NCBI RefSeq assembly: GCF_000399685.1 | Contig: NZ_KB976987.1 | Location: forward strand, 625,196 to 689,195 | DNA length: 64,000 nt | Origin: Acinetobacter pittii ANC 4050 | Lineage (GTDB): Bacteria; Pseudomonadota; Gammaproteobacteria; Pseudomonadales; Moraxellaceae | Direction: 5' to 3' | Part shown: piece after piece, positions 45,974 through 55,539 of the stretch | Layout: each line of letters opens with the position of its first letter | Position numbering within the stretch: position 1 is the first letter of the stretch | Notes under the pieces: generated by a model | Told to the model about the DNA's origin: nothing | The model's database searches: none | The model's input: the letters and a program-made list of their open reading frames with translations, nothing else | Made by a program: the position numbers and the translations under genes

Positions 45974-48247
45974 ATGATTGAAGCGCTGAAGCAAAATAAA
46001 ACAGATGTGACCGCATGTATTTTGTGTTCTAGAAACTGCGGTTTAAGCGTAGAAATTAAAGATAATCAGTTTGTTAAAATTAAAGGTGATCCCGAACATC
46101 CATTTTCTCAAGGCTACATTTGCCAAAAAGCTGCTAGGTTACAGCACTACCAGCAACACGCAGATCGTTTGACCGCACCTTTAAAATGCCAGCCAGATGG
46201 CTCATTTCAAGAAGTGAGTTGGGATGTTGCTATACAAGAAATTGCTGATCGATTAGTGCAGATTAGAGATGATTTTGGTGGAACTGCTTTTGCTTCGGTT
46301 GGGGGCGGCGGTCAAGGCAACCATCTGGGTGCCGCGTATGGTCGCCAACTTTTGCTGGCCATGAAAAGTTATTATGCTTATAACTCTCTTGCTCAAGAAA
46401 AAACAGGTGATTTCTGGCTCAATGGGCGGTTATTCGGTAGTCAGGCTTGCCATACCACAGAAGATGTTGAGTATGCCGACTATGTTCTTTTTATTGGGAC
46501 AAATCCTTTTCAGGCACACGGTATTCCTAACGCACGCGACACGCTAAAACATATTAAAAAAGATCCAAACCGAACCATGGTGGTATTTGATCCACGTGTT
46601 ACCGAAACGGCAAAACAAGCAGATATCCACGTGCAGCTAAAACCGGGAACAGATGCTTTTTTAATGTCGGCTATGATTGCGATTATTATTAAAGAAAAAC
46701 TTTATGATGCAGCGTTTATTGAGCAGCATACTTTAGGCTTTCAAGAGGTGAAAGCAGCCTTTAGCAGAGTGCCGATTGAAGACTATATTGCCAAAGCTGA
46801 TGTACCAGTCGATTTGATTTATCAAGTGGTTCGAGATTTTGCTAAGGCAAAAAGAGGGTGTGTACGGATTGATTTAGGTATTCAACATACTTTAAATACG
46901 ACATTAAATGGCTATTTAGAAAAGCTTTTATATTTATTAACAGGGAATTTTGGAAAACAAGGTACTAATAATTTGCATACCATGTTTATTCCAATCTTAA
47001 GCGATACGGATGAAAGAAAGCCAAAATATCGACGTAGCGTTTACCATAAAATGTTCCCAATATCAGGGTTTTTTCCACCTAACATTTTACCCGATGAAAT
47101 CTTGAAAGCAGGGGAAAAGCGAATTCGCGCAGTTTTTGTAGATAGCTGTAACCCGTTATTAACTTATCCCGATACACCTGCTTTTGAGGAAGCATTTAAA
47201 GCATTAGATTTGTTGGTTGTGGTCGATGTGGCCATGACAGAAACTGCTAGACTCGCTGACTATATTTTGCCTGCACACACTCAGTTTGAGAAATGGGAAT
47301 TTACGGGCTTTAATCTTGAGTTTCCTAAGAATGGCTTTCACCTAAGACATCCAGTATTGACCGCTCAAGCGAATACTTTGCCAGAGGCAGAAATTTATAC
47401 ACGATTACTTGAAGCCATGCAGGTGATTCCAAAACGCTTTCCGATTTTAGAAAAAATTGCTGCGGTTGACTCGAAAAAAACAGCCTATTTACCTTATCTA
47501 TCTGCTTTAGGTTTAACTTTTGCCCGACATAAAAAATATATCCCTTTTGCCGCTTCAATTCTCTATCGCACTTTAGGAAAACAGTTAGAAAAATCAGCTG
47601 GTTCAGTTGCTTTTTTACTGCCACTGTCAATTCAATATGCTGTGTTACACACCAAAGCGGTACGCCGTGCAGGTTACAACGGTAATCCTTTAACTTTAGG
47701 GGTCCGTTTATTCGAGCAAATTTTAAAGCAACGTTCAGGTGTGGTGTTGTCACAACATGAATATGATGAAGTCTGGAAACTAGTGGCTTATAAAGATAAG
47801 AAAATACGTCTTGCTATCCCAGAGATGTTAAACGAGCTTGCAAATTTAAAAAATCATCAGGTTAATGTAGAAGAATTTCCCTTCATACTTTTATCGGGTG
47901 AGCGACGTAGCTATAACGCCAATCAAATTTACCGTGATCCAGCTTGGCGAAAAGTAGATGCTGAAGGGGCTTTACGCATTCATCCTGAAGATGCAAAACA
48001 ACTAAATGTAGATGCAGGCGGTCAGCTTAAATGTATTTCTCAACATGGAGAAATTCAAGTTACTGTAGATTTTGATGAAGGAATGCGAAAAGGAGTTGTT
48101 TCGCTTCCGCATGGTTACGGTATGCGCTTTCAAGGTGGAGAGCCAATTGGACCACAATTAAACAGACTAATTTCCGCTGAACATTGTGATCCATTATCTA
48201 AAACGCCGTACCATAAATATGTACCCATCCGTTTAGAAAAGTGCTAG
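45974..48247 (+). CDS. Molybdopterin-dependent oxidoreductase of unknown substrate
   Basis: A 757-residue enzyme of the DMSO reductase superfamily. The N-terminal 4Fe-4S motif is CILCSRNCGL, with the fourth Cys in GYICQKA. The molybdopterin domain shows FIGTNPFQAHGIPNARDT and FDPRVTETAKQADIHVQLKPGTD, and FILLSGERRSYNANQIYRD starts the C-terminal MGD domain. It has no Tat signal, so it is cytoplasmic. It is not the nitrate reductase. It lies between the mobA-like gene and moaA, without an electron-transfer partner subunit. GGGAG precedes ATG 45974; upstream in-frame codons have no ribosome binding site. Confidence 0.88.
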   Translation: MIEALKQNKTDVTACILCSRNCGLSVEIKDNQFVKIKGDPEHPFSQGYICQKAARLQHYQQHADRLTAPLKCQPDGSFQEVSWDVAIQEIADRLVQIRDDFGGTAFASVGGGGQGNHLGAAYGRQLLLAMKSYYAYNSLAQEKTGDFWLNGRLFGSQACHTTEDVEYADYVLFIGTNPFQAHGIPNARDTLKHIKKDPNRTMVVFDPRVTETAKQADIHVQLKPGTDAFLMSAMIAIIIKEKLYDAAFIEQHTLGFQEVKAAFSRVPIEDYIAKADVPVDLIYQVVRDFAKAKRGCVRIDLGIQHTLNTTLNGYLEKLLYLLTGNFGKQGTNNLHTMFIPILSDTDERKPKYRRSVYHKMFPISGFFPPNILPDEILKAGEKRIRAVFVDSCNPLLTYPDTPAFEEAFKALDLLVVVDVAMTETARLADYILPAHTQFEKWEFTGFNLEFPKNGFHLRHPVLTAQANTLPEAEIYTRLLEAMQVIPKRFPILEKIAAVDSKKTAYLPYLSALGLTFARHKKYIPFAASILYRTLGKQLEKSAGSVAFLLPLSIQYAVLHTKAVRRAGYNGNPLTLGVRLFEQILKQRSGVVLSQHEYDEVWKLVAYKDKKIRLAIPEMLNELANLKNHQVNVEEFPFILLSGERRSYNANQIYRDPAWRKVDAEGALRIHPEDAKQLNVDAGGQLKCISQHGEIQVTVDFDEGMRKGVVSLPHGYGMRFQGGEPIGPQLNRLISAEHCDPLSKTPYHKYVPIRLEKC

Positions 48248-48484
48248 AAATAAAGTAGGGCAATATAACAAGTTGAGGCCGCGCTGATTGTGTAAGACTT
48301 TTTAAATCTGAGCTAAAACAGTAGGCCAATATTTTAATTAAAACCCGAAGAGTTATGGATGATAAATAGAATTGGAACAAATTTTGCATAAATACCAGAG
48401 CACTATAGAGGCGCAATTTTCTACTTTAATTGCCCAGAAAAGGTGCCAGCAATATTTGAACTGTTCTCGACATGAGTGCAAAAG

Positions 48485-49516
48485 ATGAAACAATATCACT
48501 CTGAAAATACGCCATCTGTTCTGCAAGACCAATATGGCCGTATCAAGCGAAAGTTACGAATTTCAGTAACCGATCGCTGTAATTTTAAGTGTGTATATTG
48601 CATGCCGGAACATCCTGAATGGCTGAATAAACAAGATTTGCTTAGTTTTGAGGCGCTTTTTCAGTTTTGCAGTTTTATGGTGCAACATGGTGTTGAAAGC
48701 ATCCGTATTACGGGTGGAGAGCCATTAATGCGTCAAGGCATTGTGCATTTCGTTCGCGATTTACAAGCTTTAAAAGTATTAGGCTTAAAACGCATTTCAA
48801 TGACCACCAACGGACATTATCTGGCTAAATACGCTCAGCAGTTAAAAGATGCTGGTTTAGATGACTTAAATATTAGTTTAGATAGTCTTGATTCGATTCA
48901 ATTTAAAGAACTCACCAAGAAAAAATTAGAACCAGTTCTTGAAGGTATTCAAGCTGCAAAAGATGCAGGTCTACCTTTTAAAATTAACTGTGTATTAATG
49001 AAAAATAAAAATGACGATCAAATCTTACCTATGGTGAGATGGTCGATTGCCAATCATATTCCACTACGTTTTATTGAATTCATGCCTCTTGATGGTGATG
49101 CACTCTGGTCAAATAAAGATGTGGTGAGTGAAGCTGAAATTTTACAGGCGTTGCAACCGCATTATTCAGTACAAGTCATCGAGCAGCAGCACGAACCAGC
49201 GCGCCAATATTTGCTTAACAATAGCTACGCTCTAGGCATCATTTCTACCATTACTCATTCATTTTGCCACCAATGTGACCGCATACGACTAACCGCACAA
49301 GGCGAGTTGTACAACTGTCTCTTTGCTCAACAGGGTTTAAATATTAAGCCACAGCTTCAAGCGCTATTACGCGCACAGAACTCAACCGATCATCTGCTGC
49401 ATAGCCAGCAGTTAAAAGAGAAAGTTCTGCCGTATATCTGGCATAAAGCCAAAGGCTTTCATGCCTTACAACATCAACAAACCCGTAAAATCAGCATGCA
49501 TATGCTTGGGGGATAA
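48485..49516 (+). CDS. moaA: GTP 3',8-cyclase MoaA
   Basis: A radical SAM enzyme, about 343 residues, for the first step of molybdenum cofactor synthesis from GTP. The radical SAM motif is CNFKCVYCMPE and the SAM-binding stretch is RITGGEPLMR. The C-terminal second 4Fe-4S site is FCHQCDRIRLTAQGELYNCL. The protein ends in Gly-Gly (HMLGG), as functional MoaA must. A GTG codon at 48476 could add three residues. It starts the moaA-moaD-moaE-moaCB-moeA operon. Confidence 0.96.
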   Translation: MKQYHSENTPSVLQDQYGRIKRKLRISVTDRCNFKCVYCMPEHPEWLNKQDLLSFEALFQFCSFMVQHGVESIRITGGEPLMRQGIVHFVRDLQALKVLGLKRISMTTNGHYLAKYAQQLKDAGLDDLNISLDSLDSIQFKELTKKKLEPVLEGIQAAKDAGLPFKINCVLMKNKNDDQILPMVRWSIANHIPLRFIEFMPLDGDALWSNKDVVSEAEILQALQPHYSVQVIEQQHEPARQYLLNNSYALGIISTITHSFCHQCDRIRLTAQGELYNCLFAQQGLNIKPQLQALLRAQNSTDHLLHSQQLKEKVLPYIWHKAKGFHALQHQQTRKISMHMLGG

Positions 49517-49771
49517 ATGCAGCAATCTATCCAAATTAAAATCGAATCATTCGGTGCAATTGAAAAATTGCTTCCCCAAAATCTTTCGATCGTTTGTCCT
49601 ACCAATATTTTAGTGAAAGATGTCTTAGATCAAATTGTGACTTTACATCCGGAATGCACACAGGCCATGGAAAAATGTGCATGTGCGGTAGAGGATAACG
49701 TTATAACCAGACAATCTGCCTTAAGTGAGCCGTGTACTTTGGTTTTATTATCACCAGTTGCAGGAGGGTAA
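49517..49771 (+). CDS. moaD: Molybdopterin synthase sulfur carrier MoaD
   Basis: An 84-residue ubiquitin-like sulfur carrier ending in the Gly-Gly tail (SPVAGG) that becomes the thiocarboxylate. It starts directly after the moaA stop (TAAATG). It pairs with MoaE, whose gene begins four bases later. Confidence 0.95.
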   Translation: MQQSIQIKIESFGAIEKLLPQNLSIVCPTNILVKDVLDQIVTLHPECTQAMEKCACAVEDNVITRQSALSEPCTLVLLSPVAGG

Positions 49772-49774
49772 GTC

Positions 49775-50260
49775 ATGCGAGATTTTGCACGTATACAAGA
49801 GCAGGCTTTAAGCCTAGATACTTTTGATCCGATTCAGTCTTTTCCTGAATGTGGTGGTATCGATATTTTTATGGGTACGGTTCGTAATCATCATGAAGGT
49901 AAAGCTGTTAAAGCACTGAAATATACCTCGTATAAACCGCTTTCTGAAAAAATGATACGTGAAATTGAACTGGAAATTGAGAAAAAGTATCAGGTATCTT
50001 ATGTGCGAGTGATTCATCGGATTGGATATTTAGATGTTGGCGAAACAGCCATTATTGCAATTGCTTATGCAGCCCATCGCCGTGAAGCTTTTCAAGCATG
50101 TGAGGAAGCAGTTGAGCGAGTAAAGCATGAAGTACCTGTATTTAAAGAAGAGTTCTTTACAGATGGTACAAGTCACTATGTAGAAGGCTGCTGTATTCGT
50201 AAGGATGCACCGCAAGAACATAAACATCACCATCATGCCGGCCATGAACACTCACACTGA
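49775..50260 (+). CDS. moaE: Molybdopterin synthase catalytic subunit MoaE
   Basis: A 161-residue catalytic subunit that adds two sulfurs to precursor Z. Family motifs are GGIDIFMGTVRNHHEGK, VIHRIGYLDVGETAIIAIAYAAHRREAF and VPVFKEEFFTDG, with the active-site lysine in the last. The C-terminus carries an unusual His-rich tail, HKHHHHAGHEHSH, about 13 residues. It could bind a metal; its role is unknown. Confidence 0.95.
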   Translation: MRDFARIQEQALSLDTFDPIQSFPECGGIDIFMGTVRNHHEGKAVKALKYTSYKPLSEKMIREIELEIEKKYQVSYVRVIHRIGYLDVGETAIIAIAYAAHRREAFQACEEAVERVKHEVPVFKEEFFTDGTSHYVEGCCIRKDAPQEHKHHHHAGHEHSH

Positions 50261-50283
50261 AATAAGCAAGACTAGGATAAATA

Positions 50284-51207
50284 ATGAAAAACGTAGGAAT
50301 GAAGCCGGAAAGTTATCGTGTTGCTGAAGCACAAGCAATTTTATATGCACCACCGCACTGTATTGAATTATTAAGACAAGGAAATACTGAAAAAGGGGAT
50401 GCATTAAAAACTGCTCGTGTTGCAGGAATCTTGGCAGCAAAACGAACTGATGAGCTAATTCCTTTGTGTCATCCACTGCCGATTTATCGTGCAGATGTTG
50501 AATATGAATTAGAACATGATTTTGTAAAGATTATTGCTGTGGTCGAAACCATTGGTCCAACTGGTGTAGAAATGGAAGCCTTAACGGCTGCAAGTCTTGC
50601 AGGCTTAACCATTTACGACATGTTAAAACCACATTGTGAACCAGAAGAACTCTGGATGGACCAATGTAAATTGCTTAAGAAAAAAGGTGGCAAATCACAC
50701 TTTAAGCGAGTTCTTCGTCAGCCTGTTTCGGCTGCGGTTATTGTGTTGTCAGACACCGTAGCAGCAGGTAGAAAGCCCGATACTGCCGGGAAATCTGTGG
50801 TTGAAACTTTAACCGAGGCAGGATTCGATCCAATTCATTACCAAATTTTGCCAGATGAAGCAGATACTTTAAAAAATTTAGTGCTTAAGTTGAGCAAGTC
50901 ATATGCTTGCATTATGACCGTTGGTGGTACGGGAATTGGTAAGCGTGATATTACGGTTGATACGCTAGAGCCACTTTTAGAGCGTAAGCTAGATGGTTTA
51001 ATGGAAGCTGCACGATCTTTTGGGCAAAAACGCACGCCATATGCTGCAATGTCACGTGGAGTAGCCGGTTTTATTGATCGTTCATTGGTGGTGACTTTAC
51101 CGGGAAGCCGTGGTGGAGCAAGCGAATCAATGGCTGCTATCCTGCCCGCATTAGTTCATATTTTTGATGTTTGCCGTGATTTACCCCATCCGGGAGGCTA
51201 CGAATAA
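50284..51207 (+). CDS. moaCB: MoaC-MoaB fusion for molybdenum cofactor synthesis
   Basis: A 307-residue fusion. Residues 1-~145 match MoaC, which with MoaA makes cyclic pyranopterin monophosphate (AKRTDELIPLCHPLPI, TGVEMEALTAAS). Residues ~150-307 match MoaB/MogA, which adenylylates molybdopterin (VLSDTVAAGRKPDTAGK, TVGGTGIGKRDITVDTLEPLL, LPGSRGGASESM). The frame is continuous and both domains keep their motifs, so this is a real bifunctional gene. It sits between moaE and moeA, with TAATG overlap to moeA. Confidence 0.95.
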   Translation: MKNVGMKPESYRVAEAQAILYAPPHCIELLRQGNTEKGDALKTARVAGILAAKRTDELIPLCHPLPIYRADVEYELEHDFVKIIAVVETIGPTGVEMEALTAASLAGLTIYDMLKPHCEPEELWMDQCKLLKKKGGKSHFKRVLRQPVSAAVIVLSDTVAAGRKPDTAGKSVVETLTEAGFDPIHYQILPDEADTLKNLVLKLSKSYACIMTVGGTGIGKRDITVDTLEPLLERKLDGLMEAARSFGQKRTPYAAMSRGVAGFIDRSLVVTLPGSRGGASESMAAILPALVHIFDVCRDLPHPGGYE

Positions 51208-52442
51208 TGTCAGGTTGTGGTACAGAGCGTGGGTTGATTAGCGTAGATGAGGCAATTGAGCTGATGAGTAATCGTCCTAAAAAATTAGGCTCAATTCAGC
51301 AAGCACTTCAAAATAGCCTAAGTAGGTATCTTGCTAAAGAAATCTACTCAGAAATTAATTTGCCAAGCTTTTCTCAAAGTGCTGTAGATGGTTACGCGCT
51401 TTGTAGCCATGTAGAAGATTTAAATAATCAAAAGTTTCAGGTTACGGGTGAGATTCGTGCTGGAAGCGAAAGTCATGACATTCTGAGTGAAGGTCAAGCA
51501 ATTCGTATATTTACAGGTGGTAAAATTCCTGAAGGCACAACATATGTTGCGAGGCAAGAAATAGTAGAGGTCGTATCAGCACAAGAAATTTCGTTAACTG
51601 AACATATTCGACCTCAAGCTGACATTCGTTTTACAGGCGAAGAAATCCAGAACGGACAGTTACTTGCACAAGTTGGACAGTTTCTAAATATTGGAAGCTT
51701 GGCTGCCTTAAGTATGGCTGGTGTACAAACGGTTGAGATTTACCGTGCACCGAAAGTTGCTGTTTTAGTCACTGGTGATGAAGTTGCCGAAAAAGCGGAA
51801 GATCTTGCCGAAGGCAAAATCTTTGATGCAAATGGTCCATTGTTAAAAGCTTGGTTTAAAGATTATGGCTTAGATGTTGAAATTATTCATGTGGCAGATG
51901 AGGCAGCACAGGTCACACAATATTTCGACCGTTTAAAAGATAGTCATGATGTCATCATAACCACAGGCGGAGTGTCAGTAGGTGATTATGATTTTGTTCG
52001 GCCATGCGCTTTTGAAGCGGGTTTTGAACAGATCTTTTGGAAAGTAAAACAAAAGCCGGGTAAGCCACTTTTTTTTGCTGAATATTCTCAACCTGAAAAA
52101 GATCACTATTGTTATTTGCTGGGATTGCCTGGTAATCCTGCTGCGGTCTATGTCTCTATGCAGGTTTACGGTAAAGTATTGCTCGACACTTTGCAGGGAA
52201 ATCAAAATGGGCCAGAGTGGTTTAGTGCAATTTTAGATCATGATTTAAAAGAAGATGCGCGTGAACGTTTTCTACGGATGCATGCTTATTTTGACAATGG
52301 ACAGCTCAAAGTTAAAAGTTTGGCAAAACAGCAATCGCACATGCTCAGTAATTTAATGCAAGCCAATTGTCTAGTTCGAATTCCGGCAAATGTAAAGTTG
52401 GAAGCGGGTTATATATTGAAAGGCGTATTTATTTCAAACTAA
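51207..52442 (+). CDS. moeA: Molybdopterin molybdenumtransferase MoeA
   Basis: A 411-residue enzyme that inserts molybdate into adenylylated molybdopterin. Motifs include LPSFSQSAVDGYAL, IFTGGKIPEGTT, ITTGGVSVGDYDFV and LLGLPGNPAAVYV. The start overlaps the moaCB stop by one base (TAATG). It is the last gene of the moa operon and is followed by a long hairpin. Confidence 0.96.
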   Translation: MSGCGTERGLISVDEAIELMSNRPKKLGSIQQALQNSLSRYLAKEIYSEINLPSFSQSAVDGYALCSHVEDLNNQKFQVTGEIRAGSESHDILSEGQAIRIFTGGKIPEGTTYVARQEIVEVVSAQEISLTEHIRPQADIRFTGEEIQNGQLLAQVGQFLNIGSLAALSMAGVQTVEIYRAPKVAVLVTGDEVAEKAEDLAEGKIFDANGPLLKAWFKDYGLDVEIIHVADEAAQVTQYFDRLKDSHDVIITTGGVSVGDYDFVRPCAFEAGFEQIFWKVKQKPGKPLFFAEYSQPEKDHYCYLLGLPGNPAAVYVSMQVYGKVLLDTLQGNQNGPEWFSAILDHDLKEDARERFLRMHAYFDNGQLKVKSLAKQQSHMLSNLMQANCLVRIPANVKLEAGYILKGVFISN

Positions 52443-52456
52443 GTATAACTAATGAT

Positions 52457-52493
52457 AAATATAACTCACTATACAATTGTGTGAGTTATATTT
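52457..52493 (+). terminator. Hairpin after moeA
   Basis: A perfect 13-bp inverted repeat, AAATATAACTCAC (52457-52469) and GTGAGTTATATTT (52481-52493), with an 11-base loop, lies 15 bases after the moeA stop. The T run is short and the stem AT-rich, so termination strength is uncertain. Confidence 0.65.
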
Positions 52494-52659
52494 GTTAAGT
52501 AAATTTATATAATAACTTCCTATTTTTTTATAATAAGAATTCTTTTACATAATTGATAAGAAGTTATTTTTATAATGAATCTTGCATAAATCGTGGTAAG
52601 TGGTTTAGGGTATAAATAATAGGGCCATTAGGCTAGGAAATATCGAGGAACGCATAAAG

Positions 52660-53142
52660 ATGAAATGGGACGACATCGGTGATCAACCTTGTTCGGTTGC
52701 TCGTATGCTATCAGTGATTGGCGATCGATGGACGATGCTAATATTACGTAATGCTTTTATGGGAATACGTCGTTTTGACGATTTTCAAAAGTCATTAGGC
52801 GTAACTCGTCATGTCCTTTCGGATCGTTTAAAGCGTTTGGTTGAATATGAAATTTTAGTTAAAGCTCCTTATTTTGACCGTCAGGAACGCTTTGAATATA
52901 AATTGACTGATAAAGGTTTTGAGCTTTATCCAATTATCTTATCTATGGCAAATTGGGCAGATAAATGGATGGATCAAGGTTTAGGTAAACCTTTAGAATA
53001 TCGTCATAAAACTTGTGGTCATAAGTTTGAACCAGTCATGGTATGTTCGGTTTGCCGTGAACCTTTACATGCAAAACAAGTTCAGGTTTCAGCTGGGCCG
53101 GGTTATTTTGCATATATGCAGCAAAAACAGAAACAAGCTTAA
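52660..53142 (+). CDS. HxlR-family transcriptional regulator
   Basis: A 160-residue winged-helix regulator. The HxlR pattern is clear: CSVARMLSVIGDRWTMLILRNAFMGIRRFDDFQKSLGVTRHVLSDRLKRL. After about residue 110 comes a small zinc-ribbon-like tail (HKTCGHKFEPVMVCSVCREPL) with three cysteines and nearby histidines. The ligand and target are unknown. It stands between moeA and the MocR regulator and is probably transcribed alone. Confidence 0.85.
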   Translation: MKWDDIGDQPCSVARMLSVIGDRWTMLILRNAFMGIRRFDDFQKSLGVTRHVLSDRLKRLVEYEILVKAPYFDRQERFEYKLTDKGFELYPIILSMANWADKWMDQGLGKPLEYRHKTCGHKFEPVMVCSVCREPLHAKQVQVSAGPGYFAYMQQKQKQA

Positions 53143-53158
53143 TTTTTCTTATTACCAA

Positions 53159-54631
53159 TCATGAAGACTCTTGTTGAATCGCATCAGCCAGAGTCTTATA
53201 GATGTGGTCATGATTTGACTGGGTTACATTAAAGCGGATGAATTGACCAGCATTGGAAGCTTGGCTAAACGCATTTCCTGGTGCAAGAATAACTTGATGG
53301 TTAATACAATATTTGGCAATTTCTGAAGCTTCAACTCCCTCTGGCAAATGACACCAAACAAAAATTCCAGCTTGAGGCTTAATCCATGGCTTTATGCCCA
53401 AAGGTTCTAGTTTGGTAATTGTCTCGTGCATCGCTTTTGCTAAACGAACCTTTAGTAGTTCTATATGTTTACGGTAAGACCCATCTGTTAATGCACTTAA
53501 TAAAACTTCAGCCGATACTCCATTGTGAGAAAAACTGGTGGCAATTTTCAGGTCGGTGAGCTGATCAATCCATTCTGGTTTTGCAAGAATATAACCACAG
53601 CGAATAGATGCTGATAACGTTTTAGAAAAACTTCCAATAAAGATTACACGTGAAAGATTATCCAAAGCAGCAAGCCGAGGAGCAGGGCTATATTCAAAAT
53701 CTGAAAAAATATCATCCTCAACAACAATCAAATTTGATTGTTCAATCAACTTTAATAATTGATGCGCCGTAGAAAGAGAAAGTACTGCTCCGGTTGGATT
53801 ATGAATTCCTGAGTTGGTGATATAAAGACGTGGATTATAAGTTTCAATTGCTTCTTTAAATGCCTCTAAGTCAGGACCTGTTGGTGTGTAGGGAATACCA
53901 ATCACTTTGACTTGATGAACTTTAAGTAAAGCATGAAAATTGAAATAACAAGGGTCATCAATCAAAACGACATCATCGGGCTTTAGTAAAAATCGGCAAA
54001 CCAAATCAATCGCTTGGGTGCCTGAGTCTGTTAAAAGTACCTGATTAAGATTTGCGTTTATTCCTTTTGCTTGAGCGCGCCTTGCCAGTAAGTCACGTAG
54101 AGCGGGTAATCCTAACGGTGTTGAATAACTCATCAAGCAATCATCTGGGCTTCTTGCAGCTGACCTTAATGCTTTACGAATACTGTCTAATGGCATCCAG
54201 TCATCAGGTAGCCAACCGCAGCCGGGCTTAAAAACATCTGCTTTTGCTTCCAAAGATTGACGTGAAATCCATAATGGATCGACTGAGCGATCTAATTTGG
54301 GACCTAATTCACTTAAAGCTAAAGGTGCGAGTGGACCAACAATATAAAAACCAGATCCAGTTCTTGATTCGATTTTGCCTAAAGCAATTAATCGTTCATA
54401 TGCTTCTACAACCGTTGATACAGAAAAGCCAAGATCATTCGCTAATTTACGAACAGAAGGCAAACGCGCTCCAGGCATTAAAGACCGATTTTTTATTTGT
54501 TGCTCAATCTCTGAAATAACAATTTCAATTTTTGTTTTGCTCTGATTCACTGACTTAAAATCCCAACTGTACTGGTTAGTCGTACATAACAGTTCTTTTA
54601 AATTGTACTGCTTTGTATCTGGTTTAATCAC
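53159..54631 (-). CDS. MocR/PdxR-family regulator with aminotransferase domain
   Basis: A 490-residue regulator. A GntR-type winged helix lies at residues 30-100 (KNRSLMPGARLPSVRKLANDLGFSVSTVVEAYERL). It is followed by an aminotransferase-like domain with the PLP lysine in SFSKTLSASIRCGYI. MocR-type proteins bind PLP plus an amine or amino acid and often control a divergent gene. Here the EamA exporter gene is divergent with a 42-base gap between the start codons, so it is the likely target. Confidence 0.88.
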   Translation of the reverse strand: MIKPDTKQYNLKELLCTTNQYSWDFKSVNQSKTKIEIVISEIEQQIKNRSLMPGARLPSVRKLANDLGFSVSTVVEAYERLIALGKIESRTGSGFYIVGPLAPLALSELGPKLDRSVDPLWISRQSLEAKADVFKPGCGWLPDDWMPLDSIRKALRSAARSPDDCLMSYSTPLGLPALRDLLARRAQAKGINANLNQVLLTDSGTQAIDLVCRFLLKPDDVVLIDDPCYFNFHALLKVHQVKVIGIPYTPTGPDLEAFKEAIETYNPRLYITNSGIHNPTGAVLSLSTAHQLLKLIEQSNLIVVEDDIFSDFEYSPAPRLAALDNLSRVIFIGSFSKTLSASIRCGYILAKPEWIDQLTDLKIATSFSHNGVSAEVLLSALTDGSYRKHIELLKVRLAKAMHETITKLEPLGIKPWIKPQAGIFVWCHLPEGVEASEIAKYCINHQVILAPGNAFSQASNAGQFIRFNVTQSNHDHIYKTLADAIQQESS

Positions 54632-54673
54632 CTTAGCACAGCTTAAATTCTTCGTATAGTGACGGAGAAAATT

Positions 54674-55537
54674 ATGAATAGGTTTATGAATGGCTGGGTA
54701 AATGGTTTTATTGGCGTAGCTATTTTTGCGGGTTCATTGCCAGCAACACGTGTAGCTGTAATGGGTTTCGATCCGGGTTTTTTAACCGCAGCACGTGCGG
54801 CAATTGCCGGTATTTTAGGCCTTATTCTCATATTAGTTTTAAAACAAAAGAAACCAGCTAAGCAAGATTGGTGGCCTCTTGCCATCGTTGCTTTAGGTGT
54901 AGTGATAGGTTTTCCACTATTTACAGCACTTGCCCTACAATACATGAATGCAGCTCATTCAATCGTTTTTGTTAGCCTTTTACCGCTTGCAACAGCAATA
55001 TTTGCTGTGTTGAGAGGTGGCGAAAAACCGAATCAATTTTTCTGGATATTTGCAGTCTTGGGGAGTGCGGTTGTCTTCGCTTATATGTTTTTCATTTCTG
55101 GTGATACATCACTTGGGATGGGTGACTTTTATATGTTGATGGCAATTATTTTTTGTGGCTTTGGCTATGCTGAGGGTGGCGTACTTTCGCGCAAAATAGG
55201 TGGGTGGCAGGTCATTTGTTGGGCGCTTATTTTGTCACTACCTTTTATGCTGTTTCTGACTGTTTTTTATATGCCAGCTTCATTTCAGAGCGTGTCTACG
55301 TCAGCTTTGGCTGGGCTTATTTATGTGTCTTTGTTTAGTATGCTCATTGGCTTTTTCTTTTGGTACAAAGGGCTTGCTCAAGGAGGAATTGCTGCGATTA
55401 GCCAACTACAACTGTTACAGCCTCTAATGGGACTAGGTATTGCCGCTGTCTTGTTACACGAACAGGTAAGTTGGTCAATGTTAGTGGTTACAGCAGCAAC
55501 TGTTTTATGTGTGGCTGCTGCTAAAAAATTTACCTAA
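54674..55537 (+). CDS. EamA/DMT-family exporter
   Basis: A 287-residue inner-membrane protein with ten hydrophobic segments in two EamA repeats. The first repeat has GVAIFAGSLPATRVAV and the second GIAAISQLQLLQPLMGLGIAAVLLHE. Members export amino acids or other small metabolites. The ATG at 54674 follows GGAG; a GTG at 54659 is less likely. The divergent MocR regulator suggests control by an amino acid or PLP-related metabolite. Confidence 0.85.
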   Translation: MNRFMNGWVNGFIGVAIFAGSLPATRVAVMGFDPGFLTAARAAIAGILGLILILVLKQKKPAKQDWWPLAIVALGVVIGFPLFTALALQYMNAAHSIVFVSLLPLATAIFAVLRGGEKPNQFFWIFAVLGSAVVFAYMFFISGDTSLGMGDFYMLMAIIFCGFGYAEGGVLSRKIGGWQVICWALILSLPFMLFLTVFYMPASFQSVSTSALAGLIYVSLFSMLIGFFFWYKGLAQGGIAAISQLQLLQPLMGLGIAAVLLHEQVSWSMLVVTAATVLCVAAAKKFT

Positions 55538-55539
55538 CT

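Noticed and set aside
50284..51207. Two separate genes moaC and moaB
   Set aside because: There is no stop or frameshift between the domains and no internal ribosome binding site near the junction.
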